The translations under genes were made by a program, and so were the position numbers. Of a stretch of DNA of 31,587 nt, positions 1 to 8,946 are shown one piece after another. The stretch comes from JBLNCE01 sp050260415 (lineage in GTDB: Bacteria; Bacillota; UBA4882; JAAYXC01). Where the stretch lies: positions 1 to 31,587 of the forward strand of contig JBLNCE010000121.1 of the NCBI GenBank assembly GCA_050260415.1, in the 5' to 3' direction. The notes beneath the pieces are model-generated. The model searched no databases and was not told the DNA's origin. It worked only from the letters and a program-made list of their open reading frames with translations. Position 1 is the first letter of the stretch. Every line of letters begins with the position of its first letter.

Positions 1-82
1 GGGGGGGACGTGGGTGTAAGGCGGGGGGGTCTGGGCGGCGGGTGTGCGGGGGGGGGCCGGGGTGTTATAAACCTGCGTGGTG
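1..82. other. Low-quality, G-rich contig end
   Basis: The first 60 or so bases are dominated by runs of 5 to 9 G and contain in-frame stops where the upstream part of mreB should be. Recognisable MreB sequence starts only at about base 83. The residues that should precede it (the family's conserved Glu-Glu-Pro-Met stretch) are garbled. This looks like sequencing or assembly error at the contig edge rather than a biological truncation. Confidence 0.7.
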
Positions 83-706
83 CCGTGGGCCGCGGCCAGC
101 GGCGCCGGCCTGCCGGTGAACGAGGCCACCGGCAGCCTGATCGTGGACATCGGCGGCGGCACCACCGAAGTCGCCGTCCTTTCCCTCGGGGGCATCGTGG
201 CCAGCCAGTCGAGCCGGGTTGCCGGCGACGAGATGACCGAGAGCATCATCCAATATGTCAAGCGGCATTACAACATGATGATCGGCGAACGCACCGCGGA
301 AGAGGTCAAACGCTCCATCGGCGCGGCCTATCCCTGCGGACAGGAGGAAAACTACGAGGTTCGCGGCCGGGATCTGCTCACCGGTCTGCCCAAGACCATC
401 GTCCTGGGCTCGCACGAAGTCCTGGAGGCCCTGGCGGAACCCGTCAGCCGGATCATCGAGGCCGTCCGGGCGACCCTGGACCGTACTCCGCCCGAATTGG
501 CCTCGGATATCCTGGACCGCGGGCTCGTACTGGCGGGCGGAGGATGCCTTCTGCGGGGTCTCGATCAGCTATTGCGGGAAGAGACGGGCATGCCGGTGCA
601 GCGGGCGGAGGATCCCCTGACCTGTGTGGTCCGGGGAACGGGGATCGCGCTGGACAACATGGCCTTCCTGCGCCGGGTCACCTCCAGGGCGCGTCATTTG
701 GCCTAG
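77..706 (+). CDS. mreB: Rod-shape-determining protein MreB (C-terminal part, 5' end missing)
   Basis: Actin-like ATPase that forms membrane-attached filaments and positions the cell-wall elongation machinery. About 205 residues of the C-terminal half are readable. Visible family landmarks are the DIGGGTTEVAV phosphate-binding loop, the RVAGDEM segment, the IGERTAEEVK segment and the late LAGGGCLLRGL adenosine motif. Full-length MreB is about 335-345 residues, so roughly 130 residues are lost to the damaged contig start. The start at 77 is only where the frame opens and is not a real start codon. The gene ends at a TAG and is followed after 96 bases by mreC, the normal order. Confidence 0.93.
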   Translation: MVPWAAASGAGLPVNEATGSLIVDIGGGTTEVAVLSLGGIVASQSSRVAGDEMTESIIQYVKRHYNMMIGERTAEEVKRSIGAAYPCGQEENYEVRGRDLLTGLPKTIVLGSHEVLEALAEPVSRIIEAVRATLDRTPPELASDILDRGLVLAGGGCLLRGLDQLLREETGMPVQRAEDPLTCVVRGTGIALDNMAFLRRVTSRARHLA

Positions 707-802
707 ACCGAAGTTGAGCTGGCAAAGGCGTGTTTCCTGAGATCGGGTCGAACGGAATCGTCTTGAGGCGGGCCGCCGAGCGGTTCGCTATCGGCTGGGG
801 GC

Positions 803-1642
803 GTGGGCGTGTTACAGTTCCTCACCAGTAAGAAATTGCTCTTCGCGGCCGTGGCGATTCTGTTCCTCTCCTGGATCATGTTCTTCACGGCCGATCATCC
901 TTTCCGGGAAACCTCGGCCGAGACCTTCCTGCGCACGGCGATCATGCCGGTGGCGCGAGTTTTTGACGCGGTGACGGATGCCGTCCGGGACGTGTTTCGT
1001 ACCGTGGGGGAACTGCATCGGCTGAATGAGCAGAACCGCAGACTGGCCGAGGAATTCGACCGCGTCTCCATGGAAAATCAGGTTCTCCGAGGCTTCCAAC
1101 TGGAAAACGCCCGTCTCCGCAAGGCCTTGGGCTTGCGGGAACGCCTGCCCCACACCCTGGCGGCCGCGGAGGTAATCGCCCGCAGTCCGAGCAATTGGTA
1201 CAGCCGTCTGACCATCGACCTCGGACGAGCCGACGGGATCCGCGCCGATATGGGTGTCATCGCCGCCGGAGGCGTCGTCGGGCGGGTGATCGAGACCAGG
1301 GAACATACCGCGGACGTGCTCCTCATCACGGACGGCATGAGCCAGATCGGCGGCATGATCGAACGCACAGGCGCCCACGTCCTGGTGCGTGGGCTGAGCG
1401 GCCGGCCGGGATACTGCCAGCTGCTGCCCCTCAAGGACGCCGATTTCCGCCCGGGCGATCAGGTCGTGACCTGGGAAGAAAGCGAGTACTTTCCCCGCGG
1501 CCTCACGATCGGTCGCGTGGTCACCGCCGCGCGGGGCCAAGGCGGGCTGCCCCTGGGGGGCACCCTGCGTCCGGCCGTCAGGCCGGGCCGCATCGACGTG
1601 CTCTTCGTGATCAAGGGCGTCGAGCGGGGAGACGGCCGATGA
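803..1642 (+). CDS. mreC: Rod-shape-determining protein MreC
   Basis: Bitopic membrane scaffold of the elongasome that contacts MreB, MreD and PBP2 outside the membrane. The 279-residue protein has one N-terminal membrane helix at about residues 11-28, then an alpha-helical, coiled-coil-like stretch at about 65-110 (many Glu, Asn, Arg and Leu), then the beta-rich MreC domain. Typical MreC segments are visible, such as the SNWYSRLTIDLG region and the VVGRVIE region. The start is GTG; a second in-frame GTG two codons later (809) is equally possible, and a G-rich ribosome-binding stretch lies at 793-800. The stop overlaps the mreD start in an ATGA, indicating translational coupling. Confidence 0.95.
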   Translation: MGVLQFLTSKKLLFAAVAILFLSWIMFFTADHPFRETSAETFLRTAIMPVARVFDAVTDAVRDVFRTVGELHRLNEQNRRLAEEFDRVSMENQVLRGFQLENARLRKALGLRERLPHTLAAAEVIARSPSNWYSRLTIDLGRADGIRADMGVIAAGGVVGRVIETREHTADVLLITDGMSQIGGMIERTGAHVLVRGLSGRPGYCQLLPLKDADFRPGDQVVTWEESEYFPRGLTIGRVVTAARGQGGLPLGGTLRPAVRPGRIDVLFVIKGVERGDGR

Positions 1643-2133
1643 CCTCCCGCGCCGTCGCCGTCGTTCTTACCGTCATTTTTGGCCTGGTATTGCAGGCCAC
1701 CGTCTTTGCGGCCTTGAATCCCTTCGGACTGGGCATTGTGCCGGATTTCGCGCTGATCGTCGCGGTTTCCCTCGGCTTGCTCAAGGGGCCTTGGTACGGG
1801 GCGGTGATCGGCCTCGCCACGGGGCTCTTCTGCGATCTGTTGTCTGGCGGGGCGATCGTCGGGGTGGGGGCGCTGGCCAAGATGGTTGCCGGTTTTGCCG
1901 CCGGCCTGTTGGAAAAGACCATCTTCAAGGACAACCTGCTCGTCCCGTTCTTGAGCCTCCTCGCCGGCACGCTTCTCAGTGAGATCATCTTTCTCGTGAT
2001 CAGCGGAGCCCTGGGAATGCATGTCGGACCGGTGTTGCTCATCCTGCCGCGCCTGCTGGCGCTGGCCCTGTACAACGCGGTTCTGGCCCCCCTCGTGTAT
2101 CACCAGTTTTACCGCCTGGAGAACGCTGGATAG
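1639..2133 (+). CDS. mreD: Rod-shape-determining protein MreD
   Basis: Small integral membrane partner of MreC in the elongasome. The 164-residue product is hydrophobic throughout, with about five membrane helices. It has the typical N-terminal VPDFALIVAVSLGLLKG region and the glycine-rich GLATGLFCDLLSG loop seen in this family. The ATG at 1639 overlaps the mreC stop (ATGA). The open frame extends far upstream inside mreC, but only this start gives an MreD of normal length. PBP2 follows after 136 bases. Confidence 0.93.
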   Translation: MTSRAVAVVLTVIFGLVLQATVFAALNPFGLGIVPDFALIVAVSLGLLKGPWYGAVIGLATGLFCDLLSGGAIVGVGALAKMVAGFAAGLLEKTIFKDNLLVPFLSLLAGTLLSEIIFLVISGALGMHVGPVLLILPRLLALALYNAVLAPLVYHQFYRLENAG

Positions 2134-2269
2134 GGGTTCGTTCCCCGCCCGGTTCCGGTGAGACGCCGGCCGAGCCTCGGCCGGAATATCGACGGTGCGC
2201 CATGGATCGGCGCATCCTGGTCAGGGAGGACCTTCCCGGTCGCAACACATGTCCGGGGGGTTGCTCGCC

Positions 2270-4228
2270 ATGAGGCTCAACCAGACGGATGATCTGGAGC
2301 GGCGGGGGCGGATCATGATGATCCTTGCCGCGCTCTGCTTTGCCGTGCTCTTCGGGCGGCTCTGGATCCTGCAGATTGTCCGGGGCGCGGTCAACTACCG
2401 CCGGTCGATGGAGTACACCACTTACGACATCACCATCCCCGCGCCGCGCGGCGTGTTTTACGATCGCCGCGGTCGGTTGCTGGTGGCCAATCGTCCCAGT
2501 TACAACGTGGTCGGGCTCTGCGAGACATTGAAGAGGCATCCTGAGGTCATCCAGGAACTCGCCCGGCTCCTCAATTGTCCGCCCGAAACCATTCAGGAAC
2601 GCCTGGCCACGCCGGGTCTGCTGCCATACCAGCTCTATCCCGTCGCCAAGGACCTCCCGGTGAACAAGGCCCTCCACATCCAGGAACGCTCGTTGAACCT
2701 GCCCGGCATCGAGGTGCAGACCGTTCCCTGCCGGCATTATCTCTACGGGGACTTCGCCACCCATGCCTTCGGCTACACCCGGGAGATCAGCCACGAGGAA
2801 CTGCAGCGCCTGAAATCCTCCGGTTACCAGATGGGGGACATGATCGGCAAGACGGGGCTGGAGAAGACGCTGGAAACGTTCCTGCGCGGCGAGAACGGCG
2901 TGCAGCGCATCGAGATCGACAAGAATCAGCGCCCGATCAACCGCGTGTACGAGCGCGCCCCCGTCCCCGGGCTCGACGCCTGGCTGACCCTGGACCTGGA
3001 TGTGCAGCGGACGGCCGAGCAAGCCCTGCGGGAACAGCTGACCTACCTCCAGCGGCATACCAAATACAAACGGGCCAAGGCCGGAGCGGTCATCGCCCTC
3101 GACCCGCGGAACGGGGAAATCCTGGCGATGGCCAGCCAGCCTTCGTTTGATCCGAATCTCTTCGTGGACATCGTGCCGCGGGAAACTTTCGCCTCCCTGA
3201 ACAACAATCCCTACAAGCCCTTCAACAACCGCGTACTGCGCGGTCTCTACCCGCCGGCCTCAACCTTCAAGCCCTTTACCGTCCTGGCGGCTTTGGCGGA
3301 AAAGGAGGCCGCTCCCGACGAGGTCTTTTTCTGCCGCGGCTACGATCGGGTCTACGGCAGCGAGGCCAAGTGCTGGATCGCCGGCCGCGGCCAGATCCAC
3401 GGGCGGCAGACAGTGGTGGACGGGCTAAGAAACTCCTGCAACGTGGTCATGTACGAACTGGCCCGCCGACTGGGCGTCGAAAAACTCGCTCGGTACGCGC
3501 GACTTTTCCATTTCGGCGCCCCGACCGGCATTGATCTTGCGCCCGGCGAGGCGGCGGGCATCGTACCCGACCAAGCCTACAAGAAGCGCGTCCGCCCCAA
3601 TGAACCATGGCGCGAGCTGGAAACTCTCCATTTCTCGATCGGCCAGGGTTTTCTCGAGGTGACCCCGCTGCAGCTGGCGGTGGCCTACGCCGCCCTCGGC
3701 AACGGAGGTGCATTCTACCGTCCCCACCTCGTCCGATCCATCCGCACCGTCGACGGGCGGATCCGGTATAGTTTCGCGGAAAGCCGCCCGCTCAGCCGGA
3801 TCGAGATCGATGAATCATTGCGCCGCCAGGTTCTGGCCGGGTTGAACGAGGTGGTGAGCGGCGGAACGGCCGCGGGAGCCTTCGCCGGTTTCCCGCTGGA
3901 CCGCATTCCGGTGGCGGGCAAGACCGGAACGGGGCAAAAGAAAGGCTACGATGATTTCGCGCTGTTCGCCTGTTTTGCCCCGGCCGATAAACCGCAGATC
4001 GCCGTGGTGGTCGTGATCGAACAAGGCGGCATGGGAAGCTCGGCCGCGGCTCCGGTGGCGCGGCGGATCCTCGAAACGTATTTCCATCTCCCGGCGATCA
4101 AGGCGGCGCCGGCGCGATCTTCCCCTTCGCCCGCTCCGGAAACGGCGGCCCCCATCGAGGTGCCGGCACCCCCGGCGGCGGAGGAGCCGGTCCCGGAGGA
4201 TATCCCGGCGGAGCAGGGCCCCGGTTGA
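2270..4228 (+). CDS. mrdA: Penicillin-binding protein 2 (elongasome transpeptidase)
   Basis: Class B penicillin-binding protein that cross-links peptidoglycan during side-wall growth, paired with RodA encoded downstream. From the ATG at 2270 the protein has 652 residues: one N-terminal membrane helix at about 14-35, a dimerisation/pedestal region, and a transpeptidase domain. The three catalytic motifs are present: STFK (nucleophile Ser at about 331, Lys 334), SCN (Ser 389, Asn 391) and KTG (Lys 551). The last 30 or so residues are a Pro/Ala/Glu-rich tail that PBP2 does not need. The start is chosen because GGGGGG lies about 9 bases upstream; an in-frame ATG at 2249 and a GTG at 2195 are less likely. 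Confidence 0.95.
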   Translation: MRLNQTDDLERRGRIMMILAALCFAVLFGRLWILQIVRGAVNYRRSMEYTTYDITIPAPRGVFYDRRGRLLVANRPSYNVVGLCETLKRHPEVIQELARLLNCPPETIQERLATPGLLPYQLYPVAKDLPVNKALHIQERSLNLPGIEVQTVPCRHYLYGDFATHAFGYTREISHEELQRLKSSGYQMGDMIGKTGLEKTLETFLRGENGVQRIEIDKNQRPINRVYERAPVPGLDAWLTLDLDVQRTAEQALREQLTYLQRHTKYKRAKAGAVIALDPRNGEILAMASQPSFDPNLFVDIVPRETFASLNNNPYKPFNNRVLRGLYPPASTFKPFTVLAALAEKEAAPDEVFFCRGYDRVYGSEAKCWIAGRGQIHGRQTVVDGLRNSCNVVMYELARRLGVEKLARYARLFHFGAPTGIDLAPGEAAGIVPDQAYKKRVRPNEPWRELETLHFSIGQGFLEVTPLQLAVAYAALGNGGAFYRPHLVRSIRTVDGRIRYSFAESRPLSRIEIDESLRRQVLAGLNEVVSGGTAAGAFAGFPLDRIPVAGKTGTGQKKGYDDFALFACFAPADKPQIAVVVVIEQGGMGSSAAAPVARRILETYFHLPAIKAAPARSSPSPAPETAAPIEVPAPPAAEEPVPEDIPAEQGPG

Positions 4229-4328
4229 CGTGGCGCGGCGCCTTCGGAGAAGGAATTCCGCGGGGCAAAGGCGAACCAATCTTTACCGTCGGGAGGGAAG
4301 ATCTCCCGGGCGAAAAGACGGGGGAGTG

Positions 4329-5015
4329 ATGCCGCTGGCCAGAGGGGCGCGACAACGGGGCCCAGCAGAGAAACTGGGCCTTCGCACTTCCGCCGGTGTG
4401 GTTTTCAAGGGTTATCGCCAGGGTCTGCGGCTCATCCTGCCGGCGGAGGGGGATTTTGGCGCTGTATGCACGGATCTCCAGGGCAAGCTGGCGGCCTCGG
4501 GCGATTTTTTCCGCGGTGCCAAAGTATTGTTGGATCAGAGCCTGCGCCTGCTCCTGCCCGGGGAGATCGAGATCCTCCGTGCCATGCTCCTGCAACATGG
4601 GGTGGAGCTCCATACTTCTTCGGAAGCCTTGGCCGAACCGGAGGATGGCAATGGTGAGTCGACGACCACGGTCCGCTCGCCCGTCCGTTCCGGCCAACGC
4701 GTGGTGGCCGAGGGAAACGCCCTCATCTTGGGCGACGTCCACCCGGGCGCGGAAATCCTGGCCGGTCGGGATGTGGTAATCCTGGGCGCGGCCAGGGGGG
4801 TCATCGCCGCCGGTTTGACCAGCGGACGGGAGGCGATGGTCTTCGCCTTCCAATTACGTCCCTCCTTGCTGAGGTTGGGTGACGTGGTGGCACGTTTCGC
4901 CGGCGCGGGGCCGGCCTGGGGCGCCGAAGTCGCGGTGGTGCAGGGAGAGACCATCGTGATCGAGCCTTTTACCGGGTGGCAGCGACCCAAAACACGACGA
5001 CCACGGAGGATCTAA
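4329..5015 (+). CDS. minC: Septum-site-determining protein MinC
   Basis: Inhibitor of FtsZ ring formation that is brought to the membrane by MinD. With the ATG at 4329 the product has 228 residues, normal for MinC. The N-terminal half (about 15-95) is the less conserved FtsZ-antagonist domain. The C-terminal part (about 115-215) is the right-handed beta-helix with repeated turns, including the VVAEGNALILGDVHPGAEI and GRDVVILGAARGVIAAG segments, which binds MinD. A GTG directly upstream (4326) is an alternative start. The frame stays open back to 4230, but that stretch is Arg-rich and unlike MinC. The stop lies just before the minD ribosome-binding site. Confidence 0.92.
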   Translation: MPLARGARQRGPAEKLGLRTSAGVVFKGYRQGLRLILPAEGDFGAVCTDLQGKLAASGDFFRGAKVLLDQSLRLLLPGEIEILRAMLLQHGVELHTSSEALAEPEDGNGESTTTVRSPVRSGQRVVAEGNALILGDVHPGAEILAGRDVVILGAARGVIAAGLTSGREAMVFAFQLRPSLLRLGDVVARFAGAGPAWGAEVAVVQGETIVIEPFTGWQRPKTRRPRRI

Positions 5016-5027
5016 GGAGTGGGCGTG

Positions 5028-5819
5028 ATGAGCAGAGTCATCGTCGTTACCTCTGGCAAGGGGGGGGTGGGGAAGACCACCACCGTAGCCAATCTGGGCT
5101 GCGGTCTGGCCCTCCGCAACCGCCGTGTCGTCATGGTCGACGCCGACATCGGCCTGCGCAATCTCGATGTGGTCCTGGGGTTGGAAAACCGGATCGTTTT
5201 TGACCTGGTGGATGTGGCGGAGAAGAAATGCCGCCTCCGCCAGGCGATGATCAAGGACCGGCGTTATGAGGGGCTGTTCCTGCTCCCCGCGGCGCAGACC
5301 CGCGAGAAGGACGCCGTCTCCCCCGAGCAGATGGAGGAGATCTGCGGCGCGCTGAAGGAAGAGTTCGACTACATATTGATCGACTGTCCGGCCGGGATCG
5401 AGCAGGGTTTCAAGAACGCCATCGCCGGCGCGGACGAGGCGATCATCGTGACCACGCCCGAGGTGTCCTCGGTGAGGGACGCCGACCGCATCGTCGGCCT
5501 GTTGCAGGCCCGGGAGTTGACCGACCCGTGGCTGATCGTCAACCGCATCCGGCCGGACATGGTACGCAAGGGCGATATGATGGACATCGACGACGTCAAT
5601 GATATTCTGGCCTTGGAGCTTCTGGGGATCATCCCCGACGACGAGTCGATCATCATCTCCACCAACAGGGGCGAGCCCGTGGTTACTGACCGTTCCTCCC
5701 GTGCCGGGGAAGCATTCCGCAATATAGCCGGGCGTTTGGAAGGCGAGAATATACCTTTTATGAACATGGACTTCGACCTGACCGTCTTTGGACGGCTCAA
5801 ACGGCTCATCGGGATGTAG
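5028..5819 (+). CDS. minD: Septum-site-determining ATPase MinD
   Basis: Membrane-cycling ATPase that recruits MinC and oscillates with MinE to place the division site at mid-cell. The 263-residue protein begins with the deviant Walker A motif KGGVGKTT (residues 11-18), followed by the VDADIGLRNLD switch region and an LIDCPAG Walker B-like motif. The last ten residues form the short amphipathic membrane-targeting helix (FGRLKRLIGM). The ATG at 5028 is chosen because AAGGAG at 5014-5019 sits about 8 bases before it. The GTG at 5019 overlaps that site and is rejected as the start. Confidence 0.97.
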   Translation: MSRVIVVTSGKGGVGKTTTVANLGCGLALRNRRVVMVDADIGLRNLDVVLGLENRIVFDLVDVAEKKCRLRQAMIKDRRYEGLFLLPAAQTREKDAVSPEQMEEICGALKEEFDYILIDCPAGIEQGFKNAIAGADEAIIVTTPEVSSVRDADRIVGLLQARELTDPWLIVNRIRPDMVRKGDMMDIDDVNDILALELLGIIPDDESIIISTNRGEPVVTDRSSRAGEAFRNIAGRLEGENIPFMNMDFDLTVFGRLKRLIGM

Positions 5820-5856
5820 CTGATCCGTTGACGCGGAGATTTGGGGGGTACGGCGC

Positions 5857-6108
5857 ATGGACTTCCAGAAGGCCCGGGCCAGCAGAGAAGTGGCGATGGA
5901 ACGGCTCCGTCTGGTCCTTGTCCACGACCGGGCGATGATTTCGCCCGCTTTGCTGGAACTCCTGAAGAGCGAGATGGTCGAGGTAATCTCCCGGTACCTG
6001 GAGATCGACGAGGACGGGATGGAGGTACGCCTTTCCACCAATGACCAGCGGGCGGCCTTGATGGCCACGATCCCCGTACACCGCGTGCGGAGGGGAGGCG
6101 AGGCTTGA
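5857..6108 (+). CDS. minE: Cell division topological specificity factor MinE
   Basis: Stimulates the MinD ATPase and displaces MinC, giving the Min system its topological specificity. The 83-residue length is normal. The anti-MinCD segment (ERLRLVLVHDRA, about residues 16-27) and the C-terminal dimerisation domain with the VISRYLEID strand are clear. A G-run at 5843-5848 serves as ribosome-binding site. MinE next to MinCD argues for an oscillating Min system, as in Gram-negatives and many Clostridia, rather than the MinJ/DivIVA version of Bacillus. Confidence 0.95.
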   Translation: MDFQKARASREVAMERLRLVLVHDRAMISPALLELLKSEMVEVISRYLEIDEDGMEVRLSTNDQRAALMATIPVHRVRRGGEA

Positions 6109-6181
6109 GACCGATCGGCCCATCGCCCGCGGGGCGCCGGTTCCGCGCACGGGCGGTTGCGGCCATGTCACTTTTTGCTGC

Positions 6182-6210
6182 TCGACGGCCCCCGCGGGCG
6201 GAGTTATAAT
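6182..6210 (+). promoter_or_regulatory. Candidate sigma-A-type promoter in front of rodA
   Basis: A perfect TATAAT at 6205-6210 is preceded, with a 17-base spacer, by TCGACG at 6182-6187 (four of six matches to TTGACA). Initiation would fall about 15 bases before the rodA start, so the leader would be very short. It would give rodA a transcript of its own besides the mre/min read-through. This is inferred from sequence only. Confidence 0.45.
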
Positions 6211-6232
6211 TGACCCGAAAGGGGCAGGTCAA
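6210..6232 (+). repeat. Inverted repeat framing the rodA ribosome-binding site
   Basis: TTGACC at 6210-6215 and GGTCAA at 6227-6232 are exact reverse complements separated by 11 bases, and the AAAGGGG ribosome-binding stretch lies in the loop. A 6-bp stem is weak; it could be a minor translation control element or chance. Confidence 0.3.
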
Positions 6233-7362
6233 TGCTGGAGCGTCGTCTGCTGCGCAATCTGGATCTGACCGTTCTCGTCACGGTCCTGCTCCTCGTCCTC
6301 TTCGGTTTGGCCATGGTCTACAGCGCCACTCATACCCTCAACCAGAAGGACCCCTTCTTCGCTACGAAACGCCAGTTATTGGGCGTCATCCTGGGGTTCG
6401 CCGGGATGGCCCTGATTATCCTGGTGGACTACCACGCCTCGGAACGTTTCCATCTTGCGATCTACCTTGGTAATCTCTTGATGCTCGGTGCGGTGCTCAT
6501 CTTCGGCCGGGAGGTCAATGGGGCCAAGAGTTGGTTGGATCTCGGGCCGATCCGTTTTCAGCCATCCGAGTTTGCCAAGGTGGCGGCGATCGTAACCTTG
6601 GCCAGGCACTTGGCCAACAAGGAGCACCTGGACACTCTCTGGGATCTCGTGAGCCCGCTCCTGCACGTGGCTGGACCGCTCGTCCTGATCCTGCTCCAGC
6701 CGGACCTCGGCACTCTGCTGGTCTTCGCCTTCATCACTTTTGCCATGTTATACATGGCCGGCACGCGCGGATGGCACCTGGCCTTGATCTTCGGCCTGCC
6801 CATGCTCCTCGTGATCGGCGCCATCGCGGTCCATCTCCGCTTCGGCGTTCAACTCCCCCTGATCAAAGGCTATCAACTCAAGAGGCTTACCAGTTTTCTC
6901 GACCCGGCCAAGGATGCCCAAGGATCGGGTTACAATATCATTCAGGCCATGATTGCCGTAGGTTCGGGCCGCTTCCTCGGCAAGGGTTATCTCCATAGCA
7001 CCCAGGGGCGCCTGGGCTATGTCCCCGAGCACCAGACGGATTTCATCTTTGCCGTGGTCGGGGAGGAACTGGGATTCGTCGGGGGATTCCTCCTGCTTTC
7101 GCTCTTTTTCACCCTGATCTGGCGGGGCTTGCGCATCGCCTACCAGGCCAAGGACAAATATGGTTCTTTGATCGCCACCGGCGTCTTGGCGATGTTTCTC
7201 TTCCACGTCCTGGAGAATGTGGGTATGAATCTGGGCATCATGCCGATTACCGGCATTCCCCTGCCCTTCATCAGCTTCGGTTCAAGTTCCATGTCCGCCA
7301 GTCTCTGGGCGGTGGGACTCCTGGAAAACGTCTGGGCGCGGCGGCAGAAAATCATGTTCTGA
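6232..7362 (+). CDS. rodA: Rod-shape-determining glycosyltransferase RodA (SEDS family)
   Basis: Polytopic peptidoglycan glycan-strand polymerase that works with PBP2 in side-wall synthesis. The 376-residue protein has about ten membrane helices. Its large extracellular loop includes the SEDS signature region GKGYLHSTQGRLGYVPEHQ, followed by the TDFIFAVVGEELGFVG segment. The catalytic-Asp loop WLDLGPIRFQPSEFAK is also visible near residues 102-117. The end has GIPLPFISFGSSSM, typical of RodA. The ATG is preceded by AAAGGGGCAG. Assignment to RodA over FtsW or SpoVE rests on the mre/PBP2 context and on sequence feel. Confidence 0.93.
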   Translation: MLERRLLRNLDLTVLVTVLLLVLFGLAMVYSATHTLNQKDPFFATKRQLLGVILGFAGMALIILVDYHASERFHLAIYLGNLLMLGAVLIFGREVNGAKSWLDLGPIRFQPSEFAKVAAIVTLARHLANKEHLDTLWDLVSPLLHVAGPLVLILLQPDLGTLLVFAFITFAMLYMAGTRGWHLALIFGLPMLLVIGAIAVHLRFGVQLPLIKGYQLKRLTSFLDPAKDAQGSGYNIIQAMIAVGSGRFLGKGYLHSTQGRLGYVPEHQTDFIFAVVGEELGFVGGFLLLSLFFTLIWRGLRIAYQAKDKYGSLIATGVLAMFLFHVLENVGMNLGIMPITGIPLPFISFGSSSMSASLWAVGLLENVWARRQKIMF

Positions 7363-7451
7363 CCTGCTCAAGCGGACGCCGGGCCGAAAGGATTCCGGCT
7401 GGACATGACGAACTACACCCGGGCGTTAACAGCATGGACGGGGGTGTCATC

Positions 7452-8375
7452 GTGCGTGTCAAGATGATCCTGAACCCCATCGCCGGCCGGGGACGCGGCC
7501 AAAAGGTAAAGGATGACCTGCTTGCCGCTTTGCGCCAATCCGGTGTTGAGTTCGACGCGGCTTTCACCGGCCAGCGCGGGGCGGGCCGGCTCCTGGCCAG
7601 ACAGGCCGTGGCGGATGGTTTCGATCTCATTATCGCCGCAGGCGGGGACGGCACCGTAAACGAGGTCGTCAACGGGATCGCGGGCAGCCAGGCCGTCCTG
7701 GGCGTGCTCCCCCTCGGCACGGGCAACGATTTTGCGGCGATGATGGGCATGCCCAAGGACCTGCGCGTCGGCCTAGACCGCATCCTCCATGGGCCGCGTC
7801 TCGGGGTGGATCTCTGCCGGGTCAACGACCGTTTTTTCGCGAGTTCGGTCGGGGCCGGCTTTGACGGCGAGGTATGCTATACGGCCAACCACAAATACCG
7901 GCATCTCCGGGGGATGGCCGTCTACATCCTGTCCGTCCTCAGTACCATCCTCTCCTATCAGCCCCGCCGCGTCAAGCTGACCGTGGACGGCCGGGAATTC
8001 GACCGGGAGATACTCCTGGTGGCCGTGGTCAACTCACGCACCTACGGCGGAGGCATGCTCGTCGCCCCCGATGCTGCGGTCGACGACGGGTTGTTTGAGA
8101 TCTGCCTCGCAGACAAGATGAGCCCGGCGCGGGTCGCTCTGAACCTCCCACGTTTTATCAAGGGAAATCACTTGAGCCTTCCCGAAATAACCATGATCCG
8201 GGGTCGCGAGATCGTGTTGGAAAGCCAGACCCCCATCTATTACCAGGTCGATGGGGAGGTCATGGAAGACACGCGGCTCACCTTCCGCCTTATCCCGTTG
8301 GGTCTCACCGTTGCCGGCGCCTCCTTCCGTCCCGCCCAGACCGCGGAGCGCACGGCCTTCCAGGGCCAGGGGTGA
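7452..8375 (+). CDS. Diacylglycerol/lipid kinase (DagK/YegS family)
   Basis: Soluble lipid kinase that phosphorylates diacylglycerol or a related lipid, normally recycling diacylglycerol into phospholipid synthesis. The 307-residue product has the NPIAGRGRG start typical of the family, the nucleotide-binding GGDGTVNEVVNG motif at about residues 66-77, and the PLGTGNDFA motif at about 92-100. A two-beta-sandwich C-terminal half ends with a YQVDGE motif. GTG at 7452 is chosen because GGGGG at 7440-7444 is well spaced and the protein then starts at the first beta strand; an ATG at 7434 is in frame. Neighbouring plsY supports a role in phospholipid metabolism. The exact substrate cannot be told. 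Confidence 0.9.
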   Translation: MRVKMILNPIAGRGRGQKVKDDLLAALRQSGVEFDAAFTGQRGAGRLLARQAVADGFDLIIAAGGDGTVNEVVNGIAGSQAVLGVLPLGTGNDFAAMMGMPKDLRVGLDRILHGPRLGVDLCRVNDRFFASSVGAGFDGEVCYTANHKYRHLRGMAVYILSVLSTILSYQPRRVKLTVDGREFDREILLVAVVNSRTYGGGMLVAPDAAVDDGLFEICLADKMSPARVALNLPRFIKGNHLSLPEITMIRGREIVLESQTPIYYQVDGEVMEDTRLTFRLIPLGLTVAGASFRPAQTAERTAFQGQG

Positions 8376-8381
8376 TGCTCC

Positions 8382-8942
8382 TTGCACTGGTTCCTGGCCG
8401 CCGCCTTGGGGTATTTGCTCGGCTCCTTCCCAAGCGCGGTGATGGTGGGCCGGCTCGTGAGAGGGGTGGACATCCGGGGGCGGGGCAGCGGCAACCCCGG
8501 GACGGCCAATGCGCTGCGGGTATTGGGACCGTTGCCCGGCGTCATCGTTTTTGCCGGCGATCTTGGCAAAGGTCTCGCCGCAGCCTACCTGCCGGCTCTG
8601 TTCCTTGGCCCGGAAGGAGGGTGGCTGGGCGGGCTGGCGGCCGTTATCGGCCATGTCTTCCCGCTCTTCGCCGGCTTTCGCGGCGGCAAGGGTCTGGCCA
8701 CCGGCCTCGGCGTGATCCTTCTTGGGGCGCCATGGCTCATTCCGGTTTTCGCTGTCTTCTGGCTCCCGGTCTATGCCTGGCGGCGCAGCGTCGCCCTAGC
8801 CTCAGCCGTGGCGGTCCTGGCCGTGTCCCTGGCCGGCCTGTGCGGCCTTCCGCCCCGGCCCGCCCTTGCCTTGGCGGTTGGAACCATGCTTGTTTTCCTC
8901 CGGCATTGGCCGGAGGCATCGCGGGCCTTGAGCCGCCAATAG
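8382..8942 (+). CDS. plsY: Glycerol-3-phosphate acyltransferase PlsY
   Basis: Membrane enzyme that transfers an acyl group from acyl-phosphate to glycerol-3-phosphate, the first step of phospholipid synthesis in most bacteria. The 186-residue protein has about five membrane helices. It carries the three PlsY signatures: RGRGSGNPGTANALR near residue 32, the GHVFPLFAGFRGGKGLAT block containing the catalytic and glycine-rich segments, and the terminal FLRHWPE (family: RH..N). The start is a TTG at 8382 preceded by AGGGG, 6 bases after the stop of the lipid kinase, so the two are probably co-transcribed. Confidence 0.93.
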   Translation: MHWFLAAALGYLLGSFPSAVMVGRLVRGVDIRGRGSGNPGTANALRVLGPLPGVIVFAGDLGKGLAAAYLPALFLGPEGGWLGGLAAVIGHVFPLFAGFRGGKGLATGLGVILLGAPWLIPVFAVFWLPVYAWRRSVALASAVAVLAVSLAGLCGLPPRPALALAVGTMLVFLRHWPEASRALSRQ

Positions 8943-8946
8943 AACC

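Noticed and set aside
4230..4328. Upstream extension of minC
   Set aside because: The extra 33 residues are Arg-rich and have no counterpart in MinC; the later start gives normal length.
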